DNA from: Deinococcus radiopugnans ATCC 19172
Lineage (GTDB): Bacteria; Deinococcota; Deinococci; Deinococcales; Deinococcaceae
NCBI RefSeq assembly: GCF_006335125.1
Contig: NZ_VDMO01000026.1
Coordinates: forward strand, 1-50,902
Length of the DNA stretch: 50,902 nucleotides
Reading direction: 5' to 3'
The position numbers and the translations under genes were made by a program. The notes beneath the pieces are model-generated. The model worked only from the letters and a program-made list of their open reading frames with translations, did no database searches and was not told the DNA's origin. Within the stretch, counting starts at the first letter, position 1. Each line of letters opens with the position of its first letter. Positions 23,457-32,492 of this stretch are shown here, piece after piece.

Positions 23457-23560
23457 CCCTTCTGCCGGACTCCCTGGATTGCAACGAGATTCGACTCTCC
23501 CGGACATCGTTCATCCGGCGCACCCCGCCATATCCAGCCGCGCTATGCTGCGCCGCAGTC

Positions 23561-24547
23561 ATGAGTGAACGAAAGCCTCTGGTGTCGCTGGGCGACCTGA
23601 ACTGGGATGTGCTGGCCAAGCCCGATACCATGCTGCTGTCGGGCGGCGACACCACCGGGCGGCTTGAACTGTCGGGCGGCGGCAGCGCGGCCAACCTGGC
23701 GGTGTGGGCGCGGCGCTGCGGCTGCCCCAGCATCTTCGTGGGCAAGATTGGCCGCGACCGATTCGGCGAACTGGCCACCGCCGAGTTGCAGGCCGAGGGC
23801 GTGCAGACCGAGCTGATTCTCAGCACCGAGCATCCGACCGGGGTGGTGCTGGCCCTGATTGACCGCCGGGGCCAGCGGGCCATGCTGACCGGGCAGGGCG
23901 CGGACTGGGAACTGCTGCCGGACGAATTGCCGCAGGGCGTGCTGCGGGCGGCGGGCCACCTGCACCTGACCGCCTGGAGCCTGTTCCGCGATCCTCCCCG
24001 CGCGGCGGCGCTGGCGGCAGCGACGCTGTCCAAGTCCTCCAGAACGGGGGAGGGCAACGCCACCCTCAGTCTGGACCCCGGCAGCTTCCAGATGATCCAG
24101 CAGATGGGCCGCGAGAACTTTCTGGACATCGTGGACCACGTGCCCTTCGACCTGCTGTTTCCCAACGACGACGAGGCCCGCGCCATGAGCGGCTGCTCGC
24201 ATTCCGGCGACGCCCTGAGCTGGCTGCGCGAGCGGTACCCGCACGCGCTGGTGGTCCTGAAGATGGACGCCGAGGGTGCGTTGATCGAGGGGCCGGACCA
24301 GCCGCGCGTGCACGTGGCGGCCACCCCCGACACCCTGACCGACGCCACCGGGGCCGGGGACGCCTTCGGCGGCGCGTTCCTGGCCGGCTGGCTGACCCAC
24401 CGTGACGCGGCGCAGGCGGCCCGGCTGGCTGTCGAGGTCGGCGGCTGGGTGGTCTCCCGTTTCGGGGCCAGACCGCCCGCCGACGCTGAACTGCTGGCCC
24501 GGCTGGCGCGGCAGCCCCTGAGTGCCGTGACCGGGGCGGGCCTGTGA
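23561..24547 (+). CDS. PfkB-family carbohydrate kinase
   Basis: This 328-aa protein is a ribokinase-like sugar or nucleoside kinase. The N-terminal signature is [16 protein letters not shown] and the C-terminal catalytic signature is [18 protein letters not shown], with the catalytic Asp in GAGD. The sugar substrate is not evident. A TATGCT box lies 11 nt upstream of the ATG. Its stop overlaps the GTG start of mltG (GTGA), so the two are translationally coupled, an unusual pairing of a sugar kinase and a cell-wall enzyme. Confidence 0.87.
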   Translation: MSERKPLVSLGDLNWDVLAKPDTMLLSGGDTTGRLELSGGGSAANLAVWARRCGCPSIFVGKIGRDRFGELATAELQAEGVQTELILSTEHPTGVVLALIDRRGQRAMLTGQGADWELLPDELPQGVLRAAGHLHLTAWSLFRDPPRAAALAAATLSKSSRTGEGNATLSLDPGSFQMIQQMGRENFLDIVDHVPFDLLFPNDDEARAMSGCSHSGDALSWLRERYPHALVVLKMDAEGALIEGPDQPRVHVAATPDTLTDATGAGDAFGGAFLAGWLTHRDAAQAARLAVEVGGWVVSRFGARPPADAELLARLARQPLSAVTGAGL

Positions 24548-25572
24548 CCCGGCTGCGCGGCGGCCGCCCGGTCTGGGCCAGGGTTCTGCTGATCCTGCTG
24601 GCGCTGCTGCTGCTCGCGGCGCTGGGCGCGTTCCTGTACGTCCGCAACCTGACCGCGCCTGCAGGGGGTGGCCCGTACACGCTGGAGGTCAAGCCCGGCG
24701 ACACGCTGGGGGCGGTGGCCCGCGAGTTGCAGGGCAAGGGGATCATCAAGAGCGCCGACGCCCTGCGCTTAGTGATGCGCCAGAACGGCACGGCGGGCAG
24801 CCTCAAGGAGGGCCTGTACGATCTGGACGGCTCGCTGAGCGTGCAGGGCGTGGCCGAGAAGCTGGCGGGTCCGGCGCGGATTCCGGTGGTCAACGTGACC
24901 GTCCCGGAAGGCAGGCGTATCCAGGACCTTCCGGCCATCTTCCAGAAGGCGGGCTTCGACGGCGCGGCCATCCTGGCAGTCCTGAAAGACCCCAGCCTGA
25001 GCAAATACGCGGCAGGCAAGCAGAACACTCTGGAAGGCTTCGTCTTTCCCGCCACCTATGAATTCCGCCCCAAGGAAACCCCGCGCAAGATCGTGGAGAC
25101 CATGGTGGCGCGCATGAACGATGAGTTCACGCCGGAGCGCGTCGCCCAGGCCAAGGCCCTGGACCTGAGCGTGCGCGACTGGGTGATTCTGGCAAGTATG
25201 GTGCAGGCCGAGGCCGCCAACGATCTGGAAATGCCCATCGTGGCCGGGGTGTTCCTGAACCGCCTGAAAGACGGCATCGCGCTGGGCAGCGATCCCACGG
25301 TGGCCTACGGGCTGGGCAAGGACCTGCCGGAACTGGACCGCTCGGCCGGGGACTTCACCAAGGACACGCCCTACAGCACCTACACCCGCATGGGCCTGCC
25401 GGCCGGACCCATCAACAATCCCGGTGAGGCCGCGCTGCAAAGCGTGCTGAACGCCAACCGCAAGCTGGCCGACGGGCGCGACGCGCTGTACTTCCTGCAC
25501 GCGCCGGACGGCAAGATCTACGTCAACCACACCTACGCCGAACACCTGCGGGACAACGAGCGCTACCGCTAG
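24544..25572 (+). CDS. mltG: Endolytic murein transglycosylase
   Basis: This 342-aa YceG-like protein cleaves nascent peptidoglycan strands to set their length. It has one N-terminal transmembrane helix ([20 protein letters not shown]), a LysM-like region ([16 protein letters not shown]), and the catalytic domain with the active-site Glu in [29 protein letters not shown] and [18 protein letters not shown] follow. The GTG start overlaps the kinase stop by 4 nt. It acts at the outer face of the cytoplasmic membrane. Confidence 0.94.
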   Translation: MTRLRGGRPVWARVLLILLALLLLAALGAFLYVRNLTAPAGGGPYTLEVKPGDTLGAVARELQGKGIIKSADALRLVMRQNGTAGSLKEGLYDLDGSLSVQGVAEKLAGPARIPVVNVTVPEGRRIQDLPAIFQKAGFDGAAILAVLKDPSLSKYAAGKQNTLEGFVFPATYEFRPKETPRKIVETMVARMNDEFTPERVAQAKALDLSVRDWVILASMVQAEAANDLEMPIVAGVFLNRLKDGIALGSDPTVAYGLGKDLPELDRSAGDFTKDTPYSTYTRMGLPAGPINNPGEAALQSVLNANRKLADGRDALYFLHAPDGKIYVNHTYAEHLRDNERYR

Positions 25573-25649
25573 CGGGCTGAGGGCCACACCGCCGCAGGCC
25601 GGCCTGGGGTGTCTCAAGATCCTCTGAAGGTACGAACCGTCACGCCGCC

Positions 25650-25655
25650 TACACT
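25650..25655 (+). promoter_or_regulatory. -10 box TACACT, leaderless promoter
   Basis: TACACT lies 8 nt before the ATG at 25664, matching boxes upstream of mutY, uppS, minD and other genes here. No clear -35 box. Confidence 0.5.
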
Positions 25656-25663
25656 CTGAAGGT

Positions 25664-25864
25664 ATGCCCGCACGTGAATTTCTGGAACGGCGCAACGCCC
25701 TGTGGCAGCGGCTGCGCGACCTTTCTGCCGAAGAGGGCTGGCCGGATTCACCGGAATTTGGCATGGCCCTGCAAGAGCTTTGCGACTTGATCGGCTGGGA
25801 CCGGCAACGGGTGCTGGCCGGCCTGGGCCTGGATGAAGCGCCGGTTCAGGAGGACCGACCTTGA
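25664..25864 (+). CDS. Small hypothetical protein, 66 aa
   Basis: This 66-aa soluble, acidic, helical protein (MPAREFLERRNALWQRLRDL at the start) has no recognised domain. It is supported as a gene by its own TACACT box 8 nt upstream and by the overlap of its TGA stop with the TTG start of the DUF421 gene (TTGA), which implies translational coupling. Its partner is the membrane protein encoded next. Confidence 0.65.
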   Translation: MPAREFLERRNALWQRLRDLSAEEGWPDSPEFGMALQELCDLIGWDRQRVLAGLGLDEAPVQEDRP

Positions 25865-26589
25865 GCGGCCCGGAAATCATTCCCTTCGACTGGCAGCGCA
25901 TCTGGCTCGGGGACGCGCCGCCGCTGTTCCTGCTGGAAATCGTCTTCCGCACCGTCGTGATCTTCGTGTGGTTGCTGTTTCTGCTGCGGCTGACCGGCAA
26001 GCGTGGGCTGGCCCAGCTCAGCGCGCTGGAACTGGTGATTGTGATCGCGCTGGGCTCGGCGGCAGGTGATCCGCTGTTTTACCCGGAAGTGCCGCTGCTG
26101 CACGCCATGCTGGCCCTGGCGCTGGTGGTGGGCTTTCAGCGGGTGCTGGCGCGGTTGGTGGTGCGCTCCGAGCGGGTGGAGGCCTTCATGGAGGGCCAGC
26201 CGGTGGAACTGGTCCGCGACGGCGTGTTCAGCATGGCGGCGCTGGAGCGGGCGAACCTCAGCCGCGAGGACCTGTTCGAGAAATTGCGTGCCCAGGGCGT
26301 CTTGCAGCTGGGCGAGGTCCGCCGCGCCTACTTTGAGCAGGACGGCCACCTGACCGTGTTCCGCCACGACGCCGACCCGCCGCCCGGCCTGCCGGTGGCG
26401 CCGCCGTGGGATCTGGAACCCCCCTCTGTGCTGGACCCGGATCTGCCCCAGCAGGGCTTCGTGGCCTGCCTGGACTGCGGGCGCGTGCAGCAAGCGGCTG
26501 GGCTGTTGCCGGGCTGTGCCTGCGGGGGACTGGCCGGGTGGACGGCAGCCACCACCGATCCGCTGGCGGGGCCGGGGCGCGCAGGCTGA
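25861..26589 (+). CDS. DUF421 (YetF-like) membrane protein with C-terminal cysteine pairs
   Basis: This 242-aa protein starts at a TTG that overlaps the preceding stop. Two or three membrane helices occupy residues about 20-100 (FLLEIVFRTVVIFVWLLFLL, LHAMLALALVVGF), preceded by the conserved TGKRGLAQLSALELVIVIALG. A cytoplasmic YetF domain (VRDGVFSMAALERANLSREDL) follows. The C-terminal 50 residues add CLDCG and CAC, suggesting a small zinc ribbon not found in all family members. The function is unknown; YetF proteins are linked to spore or envelope physiology in Bacillus. Confidence 0.82.
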   Translation: MSGPEIIPFDWQRIWLGDAPPLFLLEIVFRTVVIFVWLLFLLRLTGKRGLAQLSALELVIVIALGSAAGDPLFYPEVPLLHAMLALALVVGFQRVLARLVVRSERVEAFMEGQPVELVRDGVFSMAALERANLSREDLFEKLRAQGVLQLGEVRRAYFEQDGHLTVFRHDADPPPGLPVAPPWDLEPPSVLDPDLPQQGFVACLDCGRVQQAAGLLPGCACGGLAGWTAATTDPLAGPGRAG

Positions 26590-26597
26590 GCACAAGA

Positions 26598-26620
26598 AAA
26601 CCCGCCGACTGCGGCGAGTT
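26598..26620 (+). terminator. Weak hairpin after the DUF421 gene
   Basis: AAC.CGCCG and CGGCG.GTT pair around ACTG. Only a short A/T tract follows, so termination is possible but weak. A MITE starts 20 bp downstream. Confidence 0.35.
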
Positions 26621-26639
26621 CAATGTGAAGCCAGGCTTC

Positions 26640-26787
26640 TAGAGCATTTGTCAAAAGTGCTGTTTGCTTTTGTCCGAACGGAGTGAGTGAATTTTGCTGA
26701 GCATTTGGGACTTGCAAAGCTGCGGAGCAGAGAATGGAGGCATCAGAAGTCTTCTTTTCTGATGCAGCAATTCGGACAAATGCTCTA
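26640..26787. mobile_element. 148-bp MITE with TAGAGCATTTG tips
   Basis: The ends TAGAGCATTTGTC..AA.TGCTG (left) and its reverse complement (right) match over about 23 bp with few mismatches. TA flanks both sides, consistent with a TA target duplication. An internal hairpin (GCATCAGAA/TTCTGATGC) lies near the right end. It encodes no protein. The first 11 bases match the tip of the IS-like element at the right edge (50766 on), which suggests trans-mobilisation by the same transposase type. The right TA is part of the TAG stop codon of the neighbouring lipoprotein gene. Confidence 0.8.
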
Positions 26788-27099
26788 ACTGCAGCGCTTG
26801 ACGGCGTACAGCTGATTCAGCTTGGAAATCCGCTCGTCGGCAGCCTTCTGCACCTGATCGTTGGTGTATTCATTGGCCACGATGCCTGGAATGAAGAAGA
26901 TGGCCCAAGCGACGTTCTGGGCGCTCAGGCCCCGGTTCTTCCCAGCCTCGTCACGGGCCGACTGGGCGCGGGCGATCTCGCCCTTGATCTCGGTGCATGA
27001 CAGTTCGGTGTCGGGCTTCTGGGAGTTGGGGTTGTACCGTGGGGCGCAGGCAGACAGGGCCAGGGCGGCGGTGACGGCGAGCAGCAGAACTTTTTTCAT
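26785..27099 (-). CDS. Small predicted lipoprotein, 104 aa
   Basis: This 104-aa protein has a lipoprotein signal (KKVLLLAVTAALALSAC, lipobox LSAC). The mature part is helical and charged (IKGEIARAQSARDEAGKNRG), with a hydrophobic stretch NVAWAIFFIPGIVANEY that could insert in a membrane. Three further cysteines follow the lipid-modified one. GGAGGA lies upstream of the ATG at 27099. Its TAG stop is formed by the TA target of the 148-bp MITE plus the first base of the element; removing the MITE would also leave TAG. Function unknown. Confidence 0.75.
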   Translation of the reverse strand: MKKVLLLAVTAALALSACAPRYNPNSQKPDTELSCTEIKGEIARAQSARDEAGKNRGLSAQNVAWAIFFIPGIVANEYTNDQVQKAADERISKLNQLYAVKRCS

Positions 27100-27224
27100 G
27101 GTTGATCCTCCGCTCTCCGTATACCACCCGCTTTGTGACTTGTCACGCAAATCCTTTAGGCAGTGCTGAAGAGTGGAAGACAGGTGCAGCTCTGACCGGA
27201 GGCGAAAAACGCTTTGCACCACCC

Positions 27225-28481
27225 TCACGCCCGCCGCACCACCAGCGGCCCTTTCGGCCCCAGCGTGATACCCGGCACGGGGGTGTCGTCGCCGCGCACG
27301 GCCCGCAAGGGGGGCAGCGCCGCCAGTGCGTCCAGAATCAGCATCTGCGCCAGATGCATGCCCAGGCACAGGCGTTCGCCGCCGCCGAAGGGCAAGTAGG
27401 CCCACGCGGGCGGCTTGTGCTGCCAGCGCTGGGGCTGGAACTTCTCCGGCGCGTTCCACAGCCCCGGATCGCGGGCCGAGAGGTACGGGGCGTACAGCGC
27501 CAGCGTGCCGCGCGGCAGCCGCACGCCGTTCCAGTCCAGCTCGCGGCTCAGGCGGCGGCTGCCCATCCAGCCGGGGGGGTGCAGGCGCAGGGTTTCTTTC
27601 AACACGGCCCCGTGGTGTTCGGGCGCGTGCCACCCCGGATGCTGGGCCAGATGCCACACCGCGTAGGCCAGCGCGTGCGTGGTGGTGTCGTGCGCGGCGG
27701 CCAGGGACACCCGCGCCTCCTCCAGCCCGCCGGGAATGGGTGCGAGGACGGCCAGTAGGTCATCCCCACCCCCGGTCAAGCGCCACGTGGCAAGACGGCG
27801 CAGCTCGGCGTCCACCCGCAGGAACAGCCGTGGGCGCGGCAGCGCCGGCACCGGGAAGGGGCGGCGCAGCGGGGCCAGGAAGGCGTGCAGCAACCCGGCA
27901 TCGAACTCGCCGCCGAAGTAGGCCGCGTTCAGCAGCCGCAGCACCGCGCCGTCGGCCCACTCAAGCGCGTCGAATTCACCGTCTGGGATGGGCAGCAGGG
28001 CCGCCTGGGTGCGCCCGCGCAGGGTTTCCAGGTGCTTTTTTCCAAAGCCCGGATTGATGGTCTGCCGCCGCCTGCGGTGCAGGGGCGCGTCGGTGAGGAT
28101 CACGCCGCCGGCCAGATACGGCACCACCGCCGAGAAGCCGCCCGCGCTGCGGAAGGTGTCCAGATCGCTCAAAAGCCGCCGGTTCCACGCCGGGCTGAAG
28201 CCCACGACAGACGGGAGGCCCAGCCGCAGCCGAAAAAGATCAGTGCCCGCCGCCCGCGCCCGCCGCGCGCCGTCCTCGATCAGCGGCAAAGGTGACAGCG
28301 CCCAGTCCTGCAGGTGGCCGTTGCCGGGGCGGGTGGGCGGCTGGGGGAGGTGGTGGATGGTGGATGGTTGATGGTTGATGGAATGGGGCAGTCGGGTTTT
28401 TCGGCTCTCCTTCCCTTGCCACTCCCCACTCACCACTGACCCCTCCTGCGGCTCTCCCACAAGCCACAAGCCACGCGCCAC
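27225..28481 (-). CDS. Cytochrome P450, CYP287-like, probable carotenoid 2-beta-hydroxylase
   Basis: This P450 of up to 418 aa has the I-helix AAHDTTTHALAYAV, the ExxR pair KETLRLHP, and the haem loop FGGGERLCLG with the axial Cys. In D. radiodurans the P450 CYP287A1 hydroxylates the beta-ionone ring of deinoxanthin at C2, and this gene lies at the end of a carotenoid gene cluster, so the same role is inferred. The GTG at 28481 is 4 nt after the crtD-like stop. However, residues 1 to about 50 are encoded by low-complexity repeats (GTGGCTT-type and CCATCAA-type), so the true start may be further in, near PPTRPGNGHLQDW. Confidence 0.82.
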   Translation of the reverse strand: MARGLWLVGEPQEGSVVSGEWQGKESRKTRLPHSINHQPSTIHHLPQPPTRPGNGHLQDWALSPLPLIEDGARRARAAGTDLFRLRLGLPSVVGFSPAWNRRLLSDLDTFRSAGGFSAVVPYLAGGVILTDAPLHRRRRQTINPGFGKKHLETLRGRTQAALLPIPDGEFDALEWADGAVLRLLNAAYFGGEFDAGLLHAFLAPLRRPFPVPALPRPRLFLRVDAELRRLATWRLTGGGDDLLAVLAPIPGGLEEARVSLAAAHDTTTHALAYAVWHLAQHPGWHAPEHHGAVLKETLRLHPPGWMGSRRLSRELDWNGVRLPRGTLALYAPYLSARDPGLWNAPEKFQPQRWQHKPPAWAYLPFGGGERLCLGMHLAQMLILDALAALPPLRAVRGDDTPVPGITLGPKGPLVVRRA

Positions 28482-28485
28482 AAGC

Positions 28486-29913
28486 CTAACCCCACGTCTC
28501 GCCCACCCCCGGCACGTCCAGCCCGCCCAAATCGTCGTAGGGCAGGCCCAGCAGCGTGCCCGCGCCGTTCCAGCCGCTCAGCATGCTCAGGGGGACGCCG
28601 CCGCCGGGATGCACCGTGCCGCCCACCTGCACCAGATTGCGGGCGTGCGGCAGCGTCCAGCCGGGGCGCAGGCTGCCGCTCAGGCCGTGGGGGGCGCGGC
28701 CGTACAGCGCGCCGCCCTGCGAGACGCGGGCGTAGTCGGCGGGGCCGAGGGGCAGCCATTCCTCGATGTCCAGGGGAAAACGCTCCTGCAATTGCCGCAG
28801 CAGCAGCGCCCCGTACTGGCGTGGATCGTCCTCCAGCCCCGGCTTCGGGGGCGCGTTGACCAGCAGGAAGGCGCGCTGGCCGTCCAGGTGCAGGTACAGC
28901 GTGGGATCGCGCGGCAGGCGTCCGGCGCGGATGTCCTGCCACTCGCGGGCGTACTGCGCGGGCCAGAAGATGTGGTGGGCCGGGGGGCGGTTTTCTTTCA
29001 GGCGCAGTTGCAGCGCGAAGCCGCTCACGCCGCGCGGCGCGGGTTTCTCGTTCAGGCCCAGCCAGCCCAGCGTCAGGGCTCGGTCGGCGGCACTGACCCA
29101 GGCGTCGGCGGCAAAGGCCCCGGCGTCGGTGTGCGCCCCCAGCACGCGCCCGCCGTGAACGATCAGCTGGCGCACGCGCGTGCCGTATTCGAAGCGCACG
29201 CCCAGCTCCAGCGCCCGCCCGTACAGCCGCTCGGCCAGCGCCAGCAGCCCGCCCTGCAGGTGCCACACGCCGTAGCCCAGTTCCACCCAGGCGATGTTGT
29301 GCAGCACGGCGGGCGCGCGGTAGGGATCGGCCCCCAGGTACGTGGCGAAGCGCAGCCAGAACGGCGTCATGAACGGCCCCGAACGCACGTAGCGGGCCAG
29401 CGTCGTGCCGGGGGCGGCCCGCACCCCCCGCGTCAGGGCGTAGCGGGCCAACCGTGCGGAAGTGGGCGGCGGCGCGAACAGGAAGGTGGGCGCGGCGTCC
29501 AGGTACATCTGGCGCGAGGCGGCCAGCAGCGCCGAATAGCGTTTGCCCTCGGAGTTCGAGAGCTGCTCAAGCGTCGGCTCCAGGCTGCCGGCCACATGCA
29601 ACGCCTCCGGGGCGAAGGTGCGGCCCTCGCCGGGCCGGGCGGCGTGCGCGTGGTAGGTGGTGGTGGGGCGGGCGGCCTCCAGCATGGGGGCCGGCAGCGC
29701 GAGGCGTTCGTGCAGCGTGCGGAAGATCTGCGGCATGGTCACGACGGTGGGGCCGCTGGAGAAGTCCTCGTAGCCCAGCGCGGCCTTGCCGCCGGGTCGC
29801 TCCAGCGCGTCCAGCACGGTCACCTGCGCCCCGGCCCCCGCCAGCCGCAGCGCCGCCGCCAGCCCCGCGAAGCCCGCGCCGATCACCGCGACGTGTTTGG
29901 GAGCGTGCCTCAA
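28486..29913 (-). CDS. crtD: CrtI/CrtD-type carotenoid desaturase, probable 3',4'-desaturase
   Basis: This 475-aa FAD-dependent amine-oxidase-like protein has the Rossmann dinucleotide motif VAVIGAGFAGLAAALRLAGAG at the N-terminus and the C-terminal desaturase motif NLVQVGGTVHPGGGVPLSML. It is shorter than typical phytoene desaturase and crtB is absent, while cruF and crtO are in the same unit. This favours the CrtD step (C3',4' desaturation in deinoxanthin synthesis). The TTG start at 29913 is the only good one before the Rossmann fold. The stop is 4 nt before the P450 GTG. Confidence 0.8.
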   Translation of the reverse strand: MRHAPKHVAVIGAGFAGLAAALRLAGAGAQVTVLDALERPGGKAALGYEDFSSGPTVVTMPQIFRTLHERLALPAPMLEAARPTTTYHAHAARPGEGRTFAPEALHVAGSLEPTLEQLSNSEGKRYSALLAASRQMYLDAAPTFLFAPPPTSARLARYALTRGVRAAPGTTLARYVRSGPFMTPFWLRFATYLGADPYRAPAVLHNIAWVELGYGVWHLQGGLLALAERLYGRALELGVRFEYGTRVRQLIVHGGRVLGAHTDAGAFAADAWVSAADRALTLGWLGLNEKPAPRGVSGFALQLRLKENRPPAHHIFWPAQYAREWQDIRAGRLPRDPTLYLHLDGQRAFLLVNAPPKPGLEDDPRQYGALLLRQLQERFPLDIEEWLPLGPADYARVSQGGALYGRAPHGLSGSLRPGWTLPHARNLVQVGGTVHPGGGVPLSMLSGWNGAGTLLGLPYDDLGGLDVPGVGETWG

Positions 29914-29980
29914 CCCCGCGTTTCCCTGTCAGCCCTGCCAGTCATGGCCTGAAGATAATGCGGATGGGCGACCAGGGCCG

Positions 29981-30688
29981 TCACTTTTGCACGCTGATGG
30001 AATACGCCAGCAATTCCTCGCGGGACAGCAGCTTTGTACCCTTCAGCACGCTCAGTCGGCCGCCCGGTTGACCCGGCTGGCCCAGTTCCAGCACGTAGCG
30101 GTAGCCCGCGTTGTTCCAGACGTAGCGCTCGCGGCCCGACACGCGGGTGTGCGTGCCGCCGGTCAGCTGAATGCCGGGGGTGCCGTCGCGGTTGCGGCTG
30201 GCGTAGGTGACCTTCCCTCCGCTTTCCCAGACGATCACCGTGTGCTTTGCGGTGGCGGCCAGCACGGTGGCTCCCGGCACGTAGCGGCACCCGAAACGGC
30301 CCGCCGGAACGACATATTCATTGATGTGCGTCATGCGGTACTGCGGATCGAGGGTGTTCTCGATGTTGCTGCTGTGGATGAAGTATTCAGGATTCTGGCT
30401 CTGCGTTTGCCCGGCGGGGATCAGCGGCGTGTACACCTGACCCGCGCCGGGTTCGGGGCGGCCCAGTTGCCAGTTCTGGACGCTGAGTTTTCCGCCCACC
30501 CACTGCGCCAGTTTCACCGGCCCGGTCTCGGCCGCAGGAGTCGTGACCGCCAGCACCCGCCCCGGCGTGTCGCACCACGACTGGGCGGGCTGCCAGCCGC
30601 CGATGTTGGCGTAAGAGCTTTCTGACCACCGCGCCTGGGCCGCCGCGCTGCCGAGCAGGGTCAGGGCCAGAAGAACCGGAAGTTTCAT
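29981..30688 (-). CDS. Secreted protein of unknown function within the carotenoid cluster
   Basis: This 235-aa protein has a signal peptide ([19 protein letters not shown]) and a mature chain rich in Gly, Tyr and Trp, predicted mostly beta. Two cysteines (SWCDTPG and FGCRYVPG) could form a disulfide outside the cytoplasm. I recognise no domain. Its ATG overlaps the stop of the glycosyltransferase gene (ATGA), so it is translated as part of the carotenoid unit. A role in carotenoid export or binding is only inference from context. Confidence 0.7.
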   Translation of the reverse strand: MKLPVLLALTLLGSAAAQARWSESSYANIGGWQPAQSWCDTPGRVLAVTTPAAETGPVKLAQWVGGKLSVQNWQLGRPEPGAGQVYTPLIPAGQTQSQNPEYFIHSSNIENTLDPQYRMTHINEYVVPAGRFGCRYVPGATVLAATAKHTVIVWESGGKVTYASRNRDGTPGIQLTGGTHTRVSGRERYVWNNAGYRYVLELGQPGQPGGRLSVLKGTKLLSREELLAYSISVQK

Positions 30689-31839
30689 TCCTTCAGCTTC
30701 GGCCCGGAGGCTGAGGCGCGTCTGATGGACAGGGCCGGCCCCCGCTCATCCTTCGCTTCGCCCTGCGGATATTCCCGCCCCTTCCACACCACCCGCCGCC
30801 GCGCCGCGCGCAGGTACACCGGCAGCGCCAGCAGCGGCGTGGCCGGCCCCAGCAGCCCTTCCAGTAGATCGGCGGGGGTACGGCGGCCCGCGATCACGGC
30901 CACGGCGGTGCGCTCCAGCAGGCCCAGCACGCGCAGCGCCCGCGCGCCCGGCACATTGACCAGCCACGGCAGCGTGTACACCGCCAGATGCGCGGCGGCG
31001 CTCAGCAGCAGCAGCGGGCGCGAGTGCAGGTGGATGGGCAGCACGTTCTTGGAAAACCCGCGCACCGAGTCCGGGTAAGAGCGGTACATCCGCACCCCGA
31101 TGGCGTCCCGCCCCAGCGCCGAGGCCACCCGCCCCCCACGCGCTTTCAGGCGGCGGGCGAGCTGGGTGTCTTCCAGCAAGTCCCGGCGCACCAGCGCGTA
31201 GCCCCCGGCCCGCTCCAGCGCCCCTCTGCGAAAGGCCATCACCTGCCCGTTGGCGATGGTGGCGGCGGCCTGCGGCAGCGTGATTACCGGATATGGAAAG
31301 TACGACAGCACGGCGGCGTCTACCAGCGGCGTCAGCAGGCGCTCGCCTATTGTTCGGTTGGATTGACGTGGCTGCACGCTCAGCAGATCGGCCCCGCTCG
31401 CCTCCAGCTCGTGCAGCACGGCCCCCAGCGCCCCGGCGTGCCACGCCACGTCCGCGTCGGTGAAGATCAGGAGGTCGCCCGACGCCAGCACCGAGAGCTG
31501 CTGACAGGCCCACGGTTTGCCGAACCAGCCGGGCGGCAGCGGCTGGCCCCGCACCACCCGCGCGCCCAACTGGCACGCGATCTGCGCCGTGTTGTCGCGG
31601 CTGCCGTCGTCCAGCACGATCACCTCGTTCGCACCCTGCGCCAGCACGCCGGGAAGGGTGTGCGGCAGGTTGGCCGCCTCGTCGCGGGCCGGAATCAGGA
31701 TGGAGACGCGCGGACGGTCTGCCGGCAACGGCTGCGGGCGCAGGCGCGGAAAATGCACGGCGTTGATCAGCAGCACCGCCGCCTTGCCCGCCAGCCACGC
31801 GAAGGCAAAGGTGTGGTAGGCGCGGGCGGCGGGTTTCAC
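30685..31839 (-). CDS. Family 2 glycosyltransferase, candidate carotenoid glycosyltransferase
   Basis: This 384-aa protein has a GT-A fold: [36 protein letters not shown] and the metal-binding DAD in [12 protein letters not shown]. Hydrophobic segments lie at both ends ([19 protein letters not shown], and about 290-350), so it is membrane-bound. The GTG at 31839 overlaps the acyltransferase stop (GTGA); upstream residues in frame are antisense-like and are rejected. CruC-type GT2 enzymes glycosylate the 1'-hydroxyl made by CruF, and its position beside cruF suggests that role. Another lipid acceptor is possible. Confidence 0.8.
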   Translation of the reverse strand: MKPAARAYHTFAFAWLAGKAAVLLINAVHFPRLRPQPLPADRPRVSILIPARDEAANLPHTLPGVLAQGANEVIVLDDGSRDNTAQIACQLGARVVRGQPLPPGWFGKPWACQQLSVLASGDLLIFTDADVAWHAGALGAVLHELEASGADLLSVQPRQSNRTIGERLLTPLVDAAVLSYFPYPVITLPQAAATIANGQVMAFRRGALERAGGYALVRRDLLEDTQLARRLKARGGRVASALGRDAIGVRMYRSYPDSVRGFSKNVLPIHLHSRPLLLLSAAAHLAVYTLPWLVNVPGARALRVLGLLERTAVAVIAGRRTPADLLEGLLGPATPLLALPVYLRAARRRVVWKGREYPQGEAKDERGPALSIRRASASGPKLKE

Positions 31840-32492
31840 CGGTCTCCGGTGATCCGGGTCAGCAGGCGGGCGGGCCAGTCCACTGTCTCGGTGCCCGTCG
31901 CCCGCCCCCGCATCACGCGCAGGTAGCCGGCCAGCGGCTGTTCCGGGTTGCTGGCGGCGAGTTCGGCGTCCAGCACGCCCAGTTCGTGGGCCAGCGCTTC
32001 CGGGAGCGACGTGGTGGCTGCCCCGACGCGCAGGTACGCCTCCGGCCACTGCCCGCCGCGCATCACCACGCGCAGGGCCACGGGGATCAGCGGCACGCCC
32101 GCCGTCCGCGCGATCCAGGCCGCGCCGGGGTGCAACGCGCCCAGACTCCCGCTACTCTGCACGGCCCCCTCTGGAAAGACTGCCACCCACGCGCCGTCCT
32201 GCGCGCCGCGCACCGCCTCTCGCACCCGGCCTGCCTCCAGCGCGCCCATGCGCCGCAGGAAGGGAAAGCGCCCCAGTTGGCGCGCCGTCATCAGCACCCG
32301 GAAGTCCGCGCCTGCCCACCACGCCAGTTCGCGCAGCACGTAGCCGTCCCACCACGAGTTGTGATTGGGGGCCAGCACCGCGCCGCCTGTGGGCAGGGTA
32401 CCGCGCAGCCACACGCCACCCAGCCCGGTTCTCAGGCTGCGGCGAATGCTGTGCTTCAAGACGGGCGTGGCCCACGGCGCGCGGTCAGCCAC
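31836..32492 (-). CDS. PlsC-like acyltransferase
   Basis: This 218-aa protein has acyltransferase block I NHNSWWDG (catalytic His and Asp) near residue 43 and block [16 protein letters not shown] near 103, then VPLIPVAL. It belongs to the 1-acylglycerol-3-phosphate acyltransferase superfamily. The GTG start overlaps the cruF stop by 8 nt, and its stop overlaps the glycosyltransferase start. Because CruD-type enzymes acylate carotenoid glycosides, a carotenoid substrate is a reasonable inference; a phospholipid role is the alternative. Confidence 0.8.
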   Translation of the reverse strand: MADRAPWATPVLKHSIRRSLRTGLGGVWLRGTLPTGGAVLAPNHNSWWDGYVLRELAWWAGADFRVLMTARQLGRFPFLRRMGALEAGRVREAVRGAQDGAWVAVFPEGAVQSSGSLGALHPGAAWIARTAGVPLIPVALRVVMRGGQWPEAYLRVGAATTSLPEALAHELGVLDAELAASNPEQPLAGYLRVMRGRATGTETVDWPARLLTRITGDR

